Shown one piece after another: positions 1-11,076 of a stretch of DNA of 64,000 nt. The stretch is from the NCBI GenBank assembly GCA_907165065.1, contig OU015525.1, forward strand, positions 45,180,037 to 45,244,036, in the 5' to 3' direction. Source of the stretch: Caprimulgus europaeus (Eukaryota > Chordata > Aves > Caprimulgiformes > Caprimulgidae). Both the position numbers and the translations under genes were made by a program. A model generated the notes under the pieces. That model had not been told where the DNA came from, searched no databases, and saw only the letters and a program-made list of their open reading frames with translations. Positions within the stretch are counted from its first letter, which is position 1. Each line of letters opens with the position of its first letter.

Positions 1-60
1 CTCTTTTGCTTGTCCTTTTTCTTCAGCTCCCTCTTTTGCTTGTCCTTTTTCTTCAGCTCC
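1..60. repeat. Exact 30-bp tandem duplication at the left edge
   Basis: The unit CTCTTTTGCTTGTCCTTTTT plus CTTCAGCTCC occurs twice without a mismatch (1-30 and 31-60) and may continue to the left. The unit is divisible by three. On the minus strand two frames are open and give charged decapeptide repeats (for example GAEEKGQAKE twice). On the gene strand the region is purine-rich. It could be a minisatellite or part of an exon extending out of the window. No clear acceptor with an open phase-0 frame was found, since the AG at minus ...GTTCCCCAG is followed by an early TGA in phase 0. Confidence 0.9.
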
Positions 61-2395
61 CCTTTGCCGCTGATCTCAGTTCTGGGGAACACCAACAACA
101 GTGGGAACTTCAGAGAAGATGAGATAAAAATGGACAAAATTTGCTTCCTATAGTCAAGTCACATTTAAGGAATGAACCTCAGAATAGGCATTTTATTTAC
201 TAAAAATAACAGATGCCTGCCAGTACTTCTTCACAGGAATTTTCCCACAAGAGAAATGTAAAAGCTGCTGCACACCAGTGCTTACCCTTGTGTCTGCAGC
301 TATGACTGAGATCTTGTGTTTATGATAAACAGTGCTCTCCTATCTGTAGCTTTCAGTGTTGGAACGAACTGTTTGTGAAGCACAGGGAGATGAAGCATTT
401 GGAGTCCCCTGTCCAGTAAAAACTCTTCAATTTTTATACTATTTGGGCAGTAACAGACAGAACTGATGAACAGCCATTTGAAAGAGGAGGATATTAGGGA
501 ATGCCTGATTTCAGAGAACTGAACACTTTAATTATATTTTCTTCATCTAGATCTACCTCAGGCCAAGTTTGGGGCAATGGAGTGCTATTAGGATGGGATT
601 CCTGCTTAGTGGCTGTCAGGAGAAACGTGGTTTTGACAAACTAGAGCTAATGGTCTGAAACCTGCTAAGATAGTCAGTAATGACTTCTTGGTAATCTCAG
701 CAGAGAAATCAAGCACTGAATTGCTCCCAAACCTCATCCCCCCATCAACTGAGGACTACGGCATACTGAAAGGGGAGCTACCACAGCCACCACGGATATG
801 GATACGTCGACAGCTTCGGCTTTTATGTTGTACTTGGTTGCAGCTATCCATGTTCTTGTACCTCTGAGGAAAACTTCCATGTATTTCATATAATTCACCA
901 TCCCTAGTCAACGTGCTAAGGATTTTAAATTAACCCTTGCCAGGCAGGGAAAGATTTCCCACTATCAAGTGTCATGCATGCTTAGGATAAAATGCTTGAA
1001 ATGAAAACTGGCTTTACAGGCGCTTTAGCCCATTGCTCCCTCTGCCGGAGCTGAACTGGGATGACATATGGGGAAAGCGCATCTCACAGCCTCATCAAAT
1101 GACACCGATGTGAAGAACTCATTATCCTTTCTCAACGAAGGACAGTAGAGAAATAGAAAGTTCATAAGCATTAGATGAATTGCCAGGCTTCTCATTCCAA
1201 TTGAATTCCTCCAGAAATTAATTTAATCTTGTTTCTCTCAGATCATGAAGTGGCACAGTGTAATGGGGATCATTTTATAGAAATTATGAGAGTAATTCCT
1301 TAGCATCATCACCTGGTATCAGTCAGGCTATTATTCTTGGAAGAAAAAAAAAATCATATCTCATAATAGCCTGAAAATTTGCTTTCACTTACACTGTCCA
1401 GTGAACATCTTATATGGTAGCAAAACTCCTGTCATGTTGGAAACTTCTCGTTTGTGAATGGAGGATCTTTTAATACTGTTATGCAGAATCAAAAAGATGG
1501 GCCTTACATGGAGGTGATGTTTGGTCAGATATATTTTTTGGTGCAACAGATTGATGCTCTACAAAAATTAGCCAAAACGTTAGTTTTCTGAATGTGAGCA
1601 TTACCTACCAACTCCCCATGCTCTACCATGGACAGAACACATCAGACTTGTGATTGTGCTTATGCTGATGGAAGTAAGAAGTGTGTTTTGTTAAAATGAA
1701 ATATTTTTTATTGGACTCATAAATCAGACCACTGTCTGAAAAGTGCTTTTTTTTAGCCTAGTATCTTGCCAAGATCCATTTCCACACTAAAAAGCTCCAA
1801 AACAATTAAATCTTGTAAAATTTACCATTAGTAATATAAATACTTGCCCTTTTTGATCTAGGTTGCAGAAGCCATTTAGAAATTACATTATTTTCCTGAA
1901 AACTCACAGGACTGTTAGCATCAGTGCCAACTTTAAAAGATGTGCACACAATGCCCTGACTTCTTCTGGATAAAGTGTGATTTCAAACTCATTGTCCTGG
2001 TCTAATTTAAACCCAGTTATATTTTTCTTGAAGTTCCAAAATTCTCATTACACTTTCAAAATGTTACCTATGGTAGAAGTGCTCTTTAATTCACATTCTA
2101 GGTTGGTTTCACTACATTTGGGTGGTGGTTTCCGTATCTTATGTTTCCTTATTTAGGGGAATGAGAAAAGGATCAAGACTCCTTATAGCCATTGACGCAC
2201 TTTCTAGAGGGCTAAGATGTTTAATTGTGAAAGTTGCTCCAAGATACTTGAAAATAATGTGTGAAAGCAGTGCAAAATATTAATTTTGGTCAAAAGAACA
2301 CACACACATTTCAAGCAAGAAAAGTAAAATAAATCACAGGAACACAATCACATTTAGGAGTTAGTGATGCCTCCAATAAGTCAGTAACTTTCTAC
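61..2395 (-). other. DTNA: DTNA intron after the 18-base microexon (partial)
   Basis: This is AT-rich, non-coding sequence downstream of the EEELKQ microexon. I looked for the next expected DTNA segment (Ser/Pro-rich GSPRSSPSH type) and did not find it, so that exon lies beyond the left edge. No recognisable transposon is present. Confidence 0.7.
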
Positions 2396-2413
2396 CTGTT
2401 TCAATTCTTCTTC
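2396..2413 (-). CDS. DTNA: DTNA 18-base microexon encoding EEELKQ
   Basis: The minus strand reads CCTTTTTTTCTTTAG | GAAGAAGAATTGAAACAG | GTAGAAAG. A very good pyrimidine tract and acceptor, then 18 bases in phase 0 encoding Glu-Glu-Glu-Leu-Lys-Gln, then a donor. The upstream exon ends on a codon boundary (LLK), so inclusion gives LLK-EEELKQ. DTNB has EEEQKQ at the same place and some DTNA transcripts carry the same insert, as I recall. It would lengthen the end of the second coiled coil by nearly one heptad. It lies about 0.7 kb downstream of a sense-oriented CR1 insertion. Confidence 0.9.
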
Positions 2414-3079
2414 CTAAAGAAAAAAAGGATCAGCACATGAGATTAGCGAGGATGTAAGTGAAGAATAGAAAATACAGCCAAATTTGGAGTACAGAGTTAA
2501 GGCTTCAATTTATATAGTTGAAAATATGTGACCAGGTTATGGTCCCACCTCTGCTCATTTTGAAACATCACAACAGTGCAAAGTGTGCAGAAAAAACCTA
2601 TCATTTCCTACTCCAAATTCTCCTTGTCCAGGCAGTGCAATGACAGCAGGCTCCCCTGACTGCCAGTTGTAGCACTATTTCACAGCTAGAGCAAAAAGTA
2701 TCCTGTCTACTCCCAGCTCCCAAAAGTCTGCTGGCTACTTGTTGGGCTCTGCTGCTCAGGTGCCACCAATTCCTGCACAGTGGCTGCAGAAGCCTGTGCC
2801 AGAGGAGATGCAAATATAGTAAGGGGTCAAATATCCTTTGATTCAAACACATGTTGCTAAATGGATTTCAGTGAAATCCTTTCTGTTTTTATCAGAACCT
2901 CATTGGACTCTAGTTGCACTGAATTTCCACAAACTCATTTTATCTGGCATGGCCAACAACAAAACAGACTCTTAGGCCATTGAGAGCACTTTCTTCCAAT
3001 GTCTATTTCCAGCATCATCTGTCCTGAGGTATATCAGGTAAAATAGCACTGGGCTCTGCAAACACATTTTCCATCTTCA

Positions 3080-5540
3080 CAGAATCATAGAATGGTTGAG
3101 GTTGGAAGGGACCTCTGAAGGTCATCTAGTCCAACCACCCTGCTCAAGCAGGGACTCCTAGAGCACATGAACCAGGATTTTGTCCAGATGGTTTTTTAAT
3201 TTCTCCAGGGAGGGAGATTCCACAAACTCTCTGGGCAACCTGTCCCAGTGCTCAGTCACCCTCACAGTAAAGAAGTTCTTCTTTATGTTCAGGTGGAACT
3301 CCCTATGCTACAGTTTATGCCCGTTGCTTCTTGTCCTATTGTTGGGTGCCAGTGAGAAGAGTCTGGCCCTGTCCTCTAGACACTCTCCCTTTAGATATTT
3401 ATAAATGTTAATCAGGTCCCTTCTGAGTCAACTTTTCTCCAGGCTGAACAGACCCAGCTCCCTCAGCCTTTCCTCATATGAAAGATGCTCCAGTCCTTTA
3501 ATTATCTTAGTCGCCCTTTGCTGAACACACTCCAGGAGTTCATGTCCTTCCTGTACTGGGGAGACCAGAACTGGACACAATACTCCAGGTGGGGCCTCAC
3601 CAGGGCTGAGTAGAGGGGGAGAAGAACCTCTCTTGACCTGCAGGCAACACTCTTCCCAATACAACCCACGATACCATCAGCCTTCCTGGCCACAGGAGCA
3701 CACTGCTGGCTCATATTTAACTTGTTGTCCACCAGAACTCCCAGGTCCTTCCCTGCAGGGCTGCTTTCCAGGAGGTCAGCCCCCAACTTGTACTGGTACA
3801 TGGGGTTATTCCTTCCCATATGCTGGACCCTGCACCTTCCCTTGTTGAACCTCATGAGGTTCCTCTTTGCCCATCTCTCCAGCCTGTTGAGGTCCCTCTG
3901 AATGACAGCACAGCCGTCTGGTGTATCCAACACTCCTCCCAGTTTAGTATCATCAGCAAATTTGCTGAGGAGACACTCTGTTCCTTCATCTAAGTTATTG
4001 ATGAATAGGTTGAACAACACTGGAGTCAGTACTGACCCCTGGGGAACACCACTGGATACAGGCCTCCGACTTGATTCCACACCACCAATGACAACCCTCT
4101 GAGCTCTGCCATTCAGCCAGTTCTCAATCCACCTCACCATCCAGTCATAAAGCCCACACTCCTTGAGTTTGCCAATGAGGATGTCATGGGAGACAGTATC
4201 AAAAGCCTTGCTCAAGTCCGAGTAGACAACATCCCCTGCCCTCCCCTCATCTATACAGCCAGTTGTCCAGTCATAGAAGGCAATCAGGTTAGTTAAGCAT
4301 GATTTCCCTTTGGTGAATCCATGCTGACTACCCTTGATGCCCTTCTTGTCTTTCACATGCTTAGAGGTGGCCTCCAGGATGAGCTGTTCCACTACCTTTC
4401 CAAGGACTGAGGTAAGGTTGACTGGCCTGTAGTTCCCTGGGTCTTCCTCTTACCCTTCTTGAAGACAGGGGTGACATTTGCCTTCTTCCAGTCTTCAGGA
4501 ACCTCTCCTGATTGCCATGACCTCTCAAAGATGATTGACAGTGGCCTAGCAATGACGTCAGCCAGCTCCCTCAGCATATGTGGGTGCATCCCATCAGGGC
4601 CCATGGACTTGTGCGTGTTAAGGTTGCACAGTCGATCTCTAACCCAGCACCCATTGACCAAGGGAAAGTCTTCCTTTTTCCAGACTCTCTCACTGGCCTT
4701 TTGGGTCAGGGATTCCTGAGGTGTGGCCTTGGCAGTGAAGACTGATGCAAAGAAGGCATTCAGTAACTGCCTTCTCCATGTCCTCAGTTACCAGGTACCC
4801 TGCCCCATTAAGTAGTGGCCCCACATTTTCCCTGGCCTTCCTTTTGTTATTGATGTATTTGAAGAAGCCCTTCTTGTTGTCTCTGACCTCCCTTGCCAGG
4901 TTTAGTTCCAGCTGGGCCTTGGTCTTCCTCGTCACATTTCTGCATGCTCTAGTGACACCCTTATATTCTTCCCAAGTGGTCTGTCCTTGCTTCCACCTCT
5001 TGTACACCTCCTGCTTATGTTTGAGTTTTGCCAGGAGCTTCTTGTTCTTCCATGCTGGTCTTCTCCTGCCTTTGCTCGACTTCTTTCACACAGGGATGCA
5101 TTGTCCTTGAGTCTGGAGGAAGTGATGTTGGAATATTAACCAGCTCTCTTGCACCCCTCTTCTTTCAAGGGTCTGATACCATGGGATTCTTCCAAGGAGG
5201 TCCCTGAAGAGGCCAAAGTTAGCTTGCCTGAAGTTAAGCGTGGCGGTCTTACTTACTGCCCTGATTCCTCCTAGCAGGATCCTGAACTCCACAATCTCAT
5301 CATCACTACGGCCAAGGCTGCCCCCAACCTTCACATCCCCAACTTTTCCTTCATTATTTGATAGGACAAAGTCCAACAGCACTCCTTTCCTTGTTGGCTC
5401 TTCAATTATTTGTGAAAGTTATCATTTATGCTTTCAAGGAATCTCTTTGATTGCATTTGACTTGCAGTTGTATTCCTCCAGCAAATGTAAGGGTAGTTGA
5501 AGTCACCCATAAGCACCAGTCTGTCCCAGAAATGCACATG
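3080..5540 (-). mobile_element. CR1 LINE, 5'-truncated, about 2.4 kb
   Basis: Read on the minus strand, the element starts inside the endonuclease domain of ORF2 (VLMGDFNYP near 5510-5485). It runs through the reverse transcriptase and ends with the CR1 3' tail (…ACCTCAACCATTCTATGATT) at 3080. Its 3' end, the conserved 3' UTR and the domain order identify avian CR1. The 5' boundary at about 5540 is where homology fades and is uncertain to tens of bases. It sits in the same orientation as DTNA. No target duplication was recognised, as is usual for CR1. Confidence 0.95.
3428..5510 (-). pseudogene. CR1 ORF2 remnant: endonuclease end and reverse transcriptase
   Basis: Frame blocks in order: endonuclease end (5382-5086, with GDVKVGGSLGRSDDEIVEFR), a middle block with the QTTWEEYKGVTRACR motif (5007-4690), early RT (4661-4392, [20 protein letters not shown]), core RT (4392-3502) and thumb (3664-3428, [20 protein letters not shown]). 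The core keeps [29 protein letters not shown] and the catalytic FADDTKL. Frame changes near 4450 and near 3545, a stop near 5400 and the missing 5' half make it non-functional. Long surviving blocks suggest it is younger than the other CR1 copies here. Confidence 0.93.
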
Positions 5541-6283
5541 CTTTTTGATATCTCAATTTTTAACTGAGTTCCTTTGTTGAGGCATGTTTCTGTACTTATG
5601 AAAATGACCAAGTGTTGTTGGGGAAGTATCTCTAAGATCAGAAGAGTTAAATGTGGTTGTAAAATGGCACATCTGACAGAACTGGCAACTGAATGGGCAA
5701 AGTTAAAGGGACTAATAAAAACAGTTCTGTATATTGTCAGCTGGAGTAGATCATAGTATACAGTGCTGAGCTGTTTTTCTCAGTTATTAGTTATCTTGTT
5801 TTATGTGTTATTTATTTCCTCATTCTTTTTTTTTTGTATTTGACATCCTCAATAGAGAAAATTATAAAAACACCTGAAACCGGACCACAAAGTATTTTAT
5901 GTTTTGACATTGTCAAATGGTTGATCCAGAGACTGCTAGCCTGAAATCTGATGCAGTCAAATCCTTCTGCAAATGAGCAAAACAGGACACACTGCAATAT
6001 TGTTCAAGGGATTGTATTAATTTTTCAATAGTTTGGAGCTGTCTCTCATGTTCTATCCACTTAGCAGTGGGTGACAATGATGACACAGCGTATTGTGGGA
6101 AGAACATTATTTGAAACCCCTGAATTGAAAGACCAAAGCAAAAACAGAAAAGGAAGGAAACAAAGCCAAGTGGCTTTGGGCGGAAACAGTGAAGTTCTGC
6201 AGAATTCTGTGGTCATATCTACTCCCTCTCCTCTCTTGCTTCTCTGCCTGTTCTCTTTGGTATTATCAGGTGGAGCTCCTTAC

Positions 6284-6380
6284 CTTCAGCAGTTTCATGA
6301 GGCCTTCTAACTGAACCATAAGCTCCCTCCGGCTTTCCTGGAGAGCAGACATCCTCTGTTCCAGCTCATCCTTCCGCTGT
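6284..6380 (-). CDS. DTNA: DTNA exon: coiled coil 2
   Basis: This 97-bp exon has acceptor GCTTCTCAG and donor GTAAGG. A completes arginine, then [20 protein letters not shown] and [13 protein letters not shown] (joined across the split codon), ending on a codon boundary. It is the second heptad helix for hetero-coiled-coil formation with dystrophin. LEGLMKLLK is the DTNA form (DTNB has LEELMKLLK). The next product segment may come from the 18-base microexon at 2396-2413 or from an exon beyond the left edge. Reading past this donor would add only five residues before a stop. Confidence 0.96.
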
Positions 6381-9300
6381 CTGAGAAGCAAGGAGATTCG
6401 ATCAGAGCTTACCCCTCACAGCATCAGCAGCTTTTAACTGCATTGTTTCCCCAGCCTGACCTACGAGGTACAAGCTTCTAGACTGCAGCAAAGTAAACAC
6501 ACTGTATGAATTCAGCATAGATCTTAGCAACAGGGCTACATGAAAGCTACATGAGTTCCTTCATACTGAGAATATTCATGGGACTGAACACAGTGATTAG
6601 GAAAAAGAACGACACTGACACAGACCCTTCTCCAAAGAACAAATGAAGTTCAAACAAATTAGTGTTAGATTTCCTTGTGAGAATGCCTGGCAGTTTTGTC
6701 TTTGGATCTCTCTAGTCAATAACCTCACTAGCTGTCGGGAGAAATTAAAGCCATGCCCTGAAGGACAGGAAATTACAGCAGGGGCACTGAACAGAGTGCA
6801 ATACAAGAGAAGATAAGAGTTCAGAAATTCAGCCAAAAAATCTGCTTTTGCTTCTGTTTTTTTCTGGAAGCAAGAGTAACACCATCACATAGTGGAGATG
6901 TAACTGCTTGAAAATAGCTCTTTGGACTCGGAGTCCAGTGCTGGTCCTATGACAGTGTGAACACTGAGCCATTCCAAGTGTGACAGACAGTTTGGGTCCA
7001 TGCAAATAGGAACAGCTTTGATTTTGCACAGCTCCACTGCACAGCACGGGGGTTCAGTACTTGCACATGTTCAATCACTAAACTGTGTGAGAGGTCCCCA
7101 TATAAATACAAAATAAAACCGTTGCCTCCTGGAAGCTATGCTGTAATTAACAACATTACTGTTGAAAAACATACATATTAGGTATATTTTACATACTACT
7201 GTGTTGCAAATAACATAAAACCCCCTATGTTGTTAGCCTTGTACTACCTGTAAAATATGCCAATTTGATCCTAAATGAAAAAGCACCAGAGTCAATGGTG
7301 ACTAAGACCAAACACATTTCCTATATTTAGGGAAATATGAAACCCTGGTTTTGAGCCTTCTCTGTAAGTGAGCAGTTACAGATCTAAACAACACTGATTT
7401 CCACAGGATGCCTCATGTGTGCTCTCTCTCACCTATATAATAGGATCAGATAGTAACACTGCCAGCTTGTATTTACTCTTCCAGAGGATTAATCTATTTT
7501 CTGCTACAAATTGTGCTGGCTTTTTTTTTCCAGACATGTAATGGGTGGAAACGCTATGAACTGTAGGCAACTGAGTTTAGGAAACTGCTAATAAAAATAA
7601 GATACCTTATCCATGTAATTCAAAGTGGCAGGTCCTAGCACAGACCTCTGATGGGTTTTAGATTCATTCTATGGGGAGAGAGGACCTAAGCAGTTTGCAA
7701 CGTACAGACCACTCCTCTGCCTTTTTTCTCCAGCTGTACTTCAGAGCAAGTTCTTGGAAGTAATGAGCTTTCCAACCTGTCTCCAAGACAGCACTGGTAG
7801 CATGAAGGAATGCTGTGTTCAGAACCCCATTTCAGCAAGTCTGTAGCACTACAGCAGCTAGTTAAAGATGCTGGGGCAGGCACCCAAAACATAATTTACA
7901 GATCCCAGCATTCCTTAATATTATATGAACCAAATTGCCCTACTGCCCTAATGGCTCCAAGCCCCAAAAATCTGTGGGGTGGCAGATATAAATCAGTGCT
8001 GCTGGTCTGAGTTCTGCTGTTTTATACATGATAAGAACAGTCTCCTGACATCTTAAGCGTCTAGGAATTTGAGGTGGTGTCAAAATTCCACAGTAAATCA
8101 AAAGCCAATCTTTTGCCTTTCAAATGGTGAACATTTTAGAAGGTGTGCAAAGTAGTACAGACCCACAGATTAGAAGTTATTTTCTGACTGACGCTGCATA
8201 CTAAATCAGAAAAGATATCATAATTGAGGAACTCGGCCTCACTACCCTAGAGACATCCCATGCCAGGAAATTCAAATAAGGTTATTTTTTTAATATATGT
8301 AGTAAAATTGAAAAGAGGGAAAAATTAAGAAGTCAGTCTAGTAACACTGCACAAATTATTTTTATATTCTCACAGAATGTCACTTGCCTGTAGATATATC
8401 TAGAAGTAATTACACAATGAGATCACTCACAGAAATGAAGAAACTAGATTGTCTTCATATGGAAAGCAAATGTAATTATTTGTAAAACATAAAAAGATTT
8501 TAGTGTGGAAAACTCAATAATACAACTATACAGTATTTGTAAATAAAAAATAGCATAATTTCTTAAAGTAATTTCCTTGGTTATGAATAAGACCACTAAA
8601 ATAGTACTTGTGTGAGGAGCGTCTAAGCGGCTAAAAATGTTCTTTTAGTCTTCCCATGAGAGAACTGCTCTATGGGGGAGGATAAAATTTAATCTAGCAT
8701 TGTTTCACTGGAAAGAAAGTGTTTACACTCTCTTCTCTACTCACGTTAAGTATTTTGAATGGTTGTTATTGGATTCTCTGTCTGGCTCTCACAACATGAA
8801 CTTCAGGACTTGCAGGGAGCCTATGGATCTGGGCCAATGACAATTGTTCTTCTTCAATGTGATATACATGGCAATTAGTATAGCCACATAATGTATCCTA
8901 ATTAACATGCAGACACGTCCATATCATTGTTTTTAGCTTGGTGGGATAATTGGAGAAATGATCCTCTAAATCTTCAGCTTCTGCAGATGATGTTACTCCT
9001 CACTTCCCACGTGAGAAGGAGGATCATTCTTCAGCCTGGTTTGTACCAGAAGAAAACTGACTTCTTCTTAGAGCTCAACACATGGGGAGAAATTTCCTAA
9101 AATTTCATATAGTATGAAATTTATGATTGCATAAATGAAAAGTCTTTGTAGAAGCATTTGTTCTGACAGAACGACAGTTTCCCCCATATAATTAATTGCA
9201 TTTGGACAAGGCTGTGAGGACCTATTCCAAATTCCTAACTCTGCAAACACTAATGCACACGTTTAATTTAATGTAGATGAGTAATATGCGAGATTCCTCA

Positions 9301-9498
9301 CGCACGCTGTTTAAAGCATAAGCTCAATTACTTTTAGGACTACAGCCTGCACTGAAAATGGAGAAAAAATATACATTGCGTTATTTACTTAAACTCCCCC
9401 CCAAAACCATAATCCAGGCTTCTCTCTTATTTCTTCTTTTATTGAGAAGCACTGGCTGGCCCCAGTCATTGCTGGAGGTTCTACTACTGTGGATTTAC
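6381..9498 (-). other. DTNA: DTNA intron, no recognisable element
   Basis: 3118 bp of AT-rich intron between the two coiled-coil exons. Both strands were scanned. The short open frames match no family I know, and no repeat ends were seen. Confidence 0.75.
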
Positions 9499-9612
9499 CT
9501 CAGGAGCCGGAGCTCTGCAAGGAGGGTGGGATTTTGTTGTGCCTTCTCTGGTGTGGGCTGAGACGCTTGCTCATGTTCAAGTCGCAGCCTCTGGATTTCC
9601 TGTAGGATTTCT
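9499..9612 (-). CDS. DTNA: DTNA exon: coiled coil 1 and hinge
   Basis: This 114-bp exon has acceptor CCCCAAG and donor GTAAAT. A completes arginine, then it encodes [20 protein letters not shown] and [17 protein letters not shown], ending AG. Leucine and isoleucine at heptad spacing ([14 protein letters not shown]) continue the first coiled coil. The Pro-containing [15 protein letters not shown] segment breaks the helix, and LLAELRLL starts the second coil. This hinged pair of helices is the dystrophin-binding region of dystrobrevins and is almost identical between DTNA and DTNB. Confidence 0.96.
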
Positions 9613-10978
9613 CTTGGGGAGGAAAATAAGCAGAGGATTACAAGTCAGTAATTTTCCACAAAACCATCTCACTGGACATTGCAAGAAGAGAAAAAGTGTG
9701 ACTGTATGTAGCTCTTCATCAACGTGGATATCATGACTGGGCTCCAGCCAACAAAAGACACCCTCAGCACTGGGACAGCTCTCTGGAGAGTGTTTTAATA
9801 AACTTGTAGGATTTCACCATAAAGGGAAATATTTCTTAAAGACTCCCAAAAATCAAGAGGTTGTTAAGAAATAGCAATATGCTTTATTAAGTTGCTCCCT
9901 TCTACTTCTTTCCCATTAAGATTTCAAGCACCACATGAACTTCACAAAAACTAAAATAGTATCTGGCCCCTCTTGAGAATCAGAAAAAATATTCTGCACT
10001 TAAAATACTTTTTGCGTAAGTAGAGATCTGAGAGTGGTGAACAATTCATGGAGAATCCCTTTAATACGACTTGTTATGGCTGGTTTGCCAGCCCTAGAGC
10101 ACTATCAAAAGGCTAATACAAAGCCTTGCAGCAGAAGGTTAAAACCTTTGTTGATTTTTTCTCTTCTTCACGTGCTGGATGGCAGACGGTCGGGAGGCAG
10201 CCTCAAACCATGAAAGACAAATTGAGACTGGAGCTGGTGGCTCATTACATGGTGACAGAAGGCATTGCAGAGCTTGGAATAGGAAACCATCTGGTCTGGG
10301 CTGGCCTCTCTTTTACAGTCCGGCAGTAAATGCAGAGCTCTGCTTCCATACAATCCATGGCACCAGGCAGCCTGACACCCAGGGCTAGATCTTCTGCTGC
10401 TAACAAACGGGTGTCGCTCCTTTTTGGGCCCGGCCGGCCTATTTCTCCTGGACGCTCTCTCTCAGTCTCGGTCACATTTGTACCTAGTGTCACATTTAAT
10501 CAGCAGCCTAACTTGCTGATCTGCAAACCTTTCCCTGGCAGATTGTGCTCTGGAGAGCTTTAATCATCTTTTTCACAAATAAAAGCAGGGGAGCATAACA
10601 TCACCAGTGTGACTGATCCTTTTATCATTTCATGTTATAGTGCTACAGAGGATCCAATTCAAAGATAATCTGGTTTTGAAACAGGATAGGCTTTTTTTTT
10701 TTTTAACTCTTAATGAACAGCAGCTGCAAACCGTAAAGTATCAATAGTTATATCACATCCTTGAACAGTACTCATTAAAAGACAGGATGGCTGTGGATTT
10801 CAAAGCCTTTGTCATACTTAGTGGACCTTTATGTGCCCTGTGCTTTTTGCAGGGGGAGGTGTACGTGCATGTATAAGCACATGGTATAGAAGTAGGTGGT
10901 AAAAATGAGGGTGGTAAAACAAACAAACATATCCAATATATGGGACTGAACAAAACTGGGTACTTTGCGGCTGCTTAC
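9613..10978 (-). other. DTNA: DTNA intron with a small GC-rich patch
   Basis: 1366 bp. Mostly AT-rich, with a more GC-rich patch near 10380-10470 that includes GGGCCCGGCCGGCC (10427-10440), unlike its surroundings. Several short overlapping frames there look like by-products of base composition. No element recognised. Confidence 0.65.
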
Positions 10979-11076
10979 CGGTTTTTATTTTCAAGCTCTG
11001 CAATCAGCTGCCTTTGTTGTTTGTTTGCATCAATGGTGAAGGAGATATCTGATGCCCCTCTCTGCTGACCCTGTTG
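10979..11076 (-). CDS. DTNA: DTNA exon: start of coiled coil 1
   Basis: This 98-bp exon has donor GTAAGC. It encodes [20 protein letters not shown] followed by [13 protein letters not shown] (last codon split). The stretch from [17 protein letters not shown] onward begins the first heptad-repeat helix, which pairs with dystrophin or utrophin. The acceptor region reads TTTTACAACAGCAACAG. I used the first AG after the pyrimidine tract, but a second AG six bases later (exon start 11070) would remove two glutamines without changing frame. Confidence 0.94.

Larger units (their letters stand above)
2414..6283 (-). other. DTNA: DTNA intron containing a CR1 element
   Basis: This 3870-bp intron is about two thirds CR1 (3080-5540). 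The parts 2414-3079 and 5541-6283 are AT-rich with no further recognisable feature. Confidence 0.85.

Noticed and set aside
6071..6310. Plus-strand frame antisense to the coiled-coil 2 exon
   Set aside because: It is a shadow of the real minus-strand exon and matches nothing.
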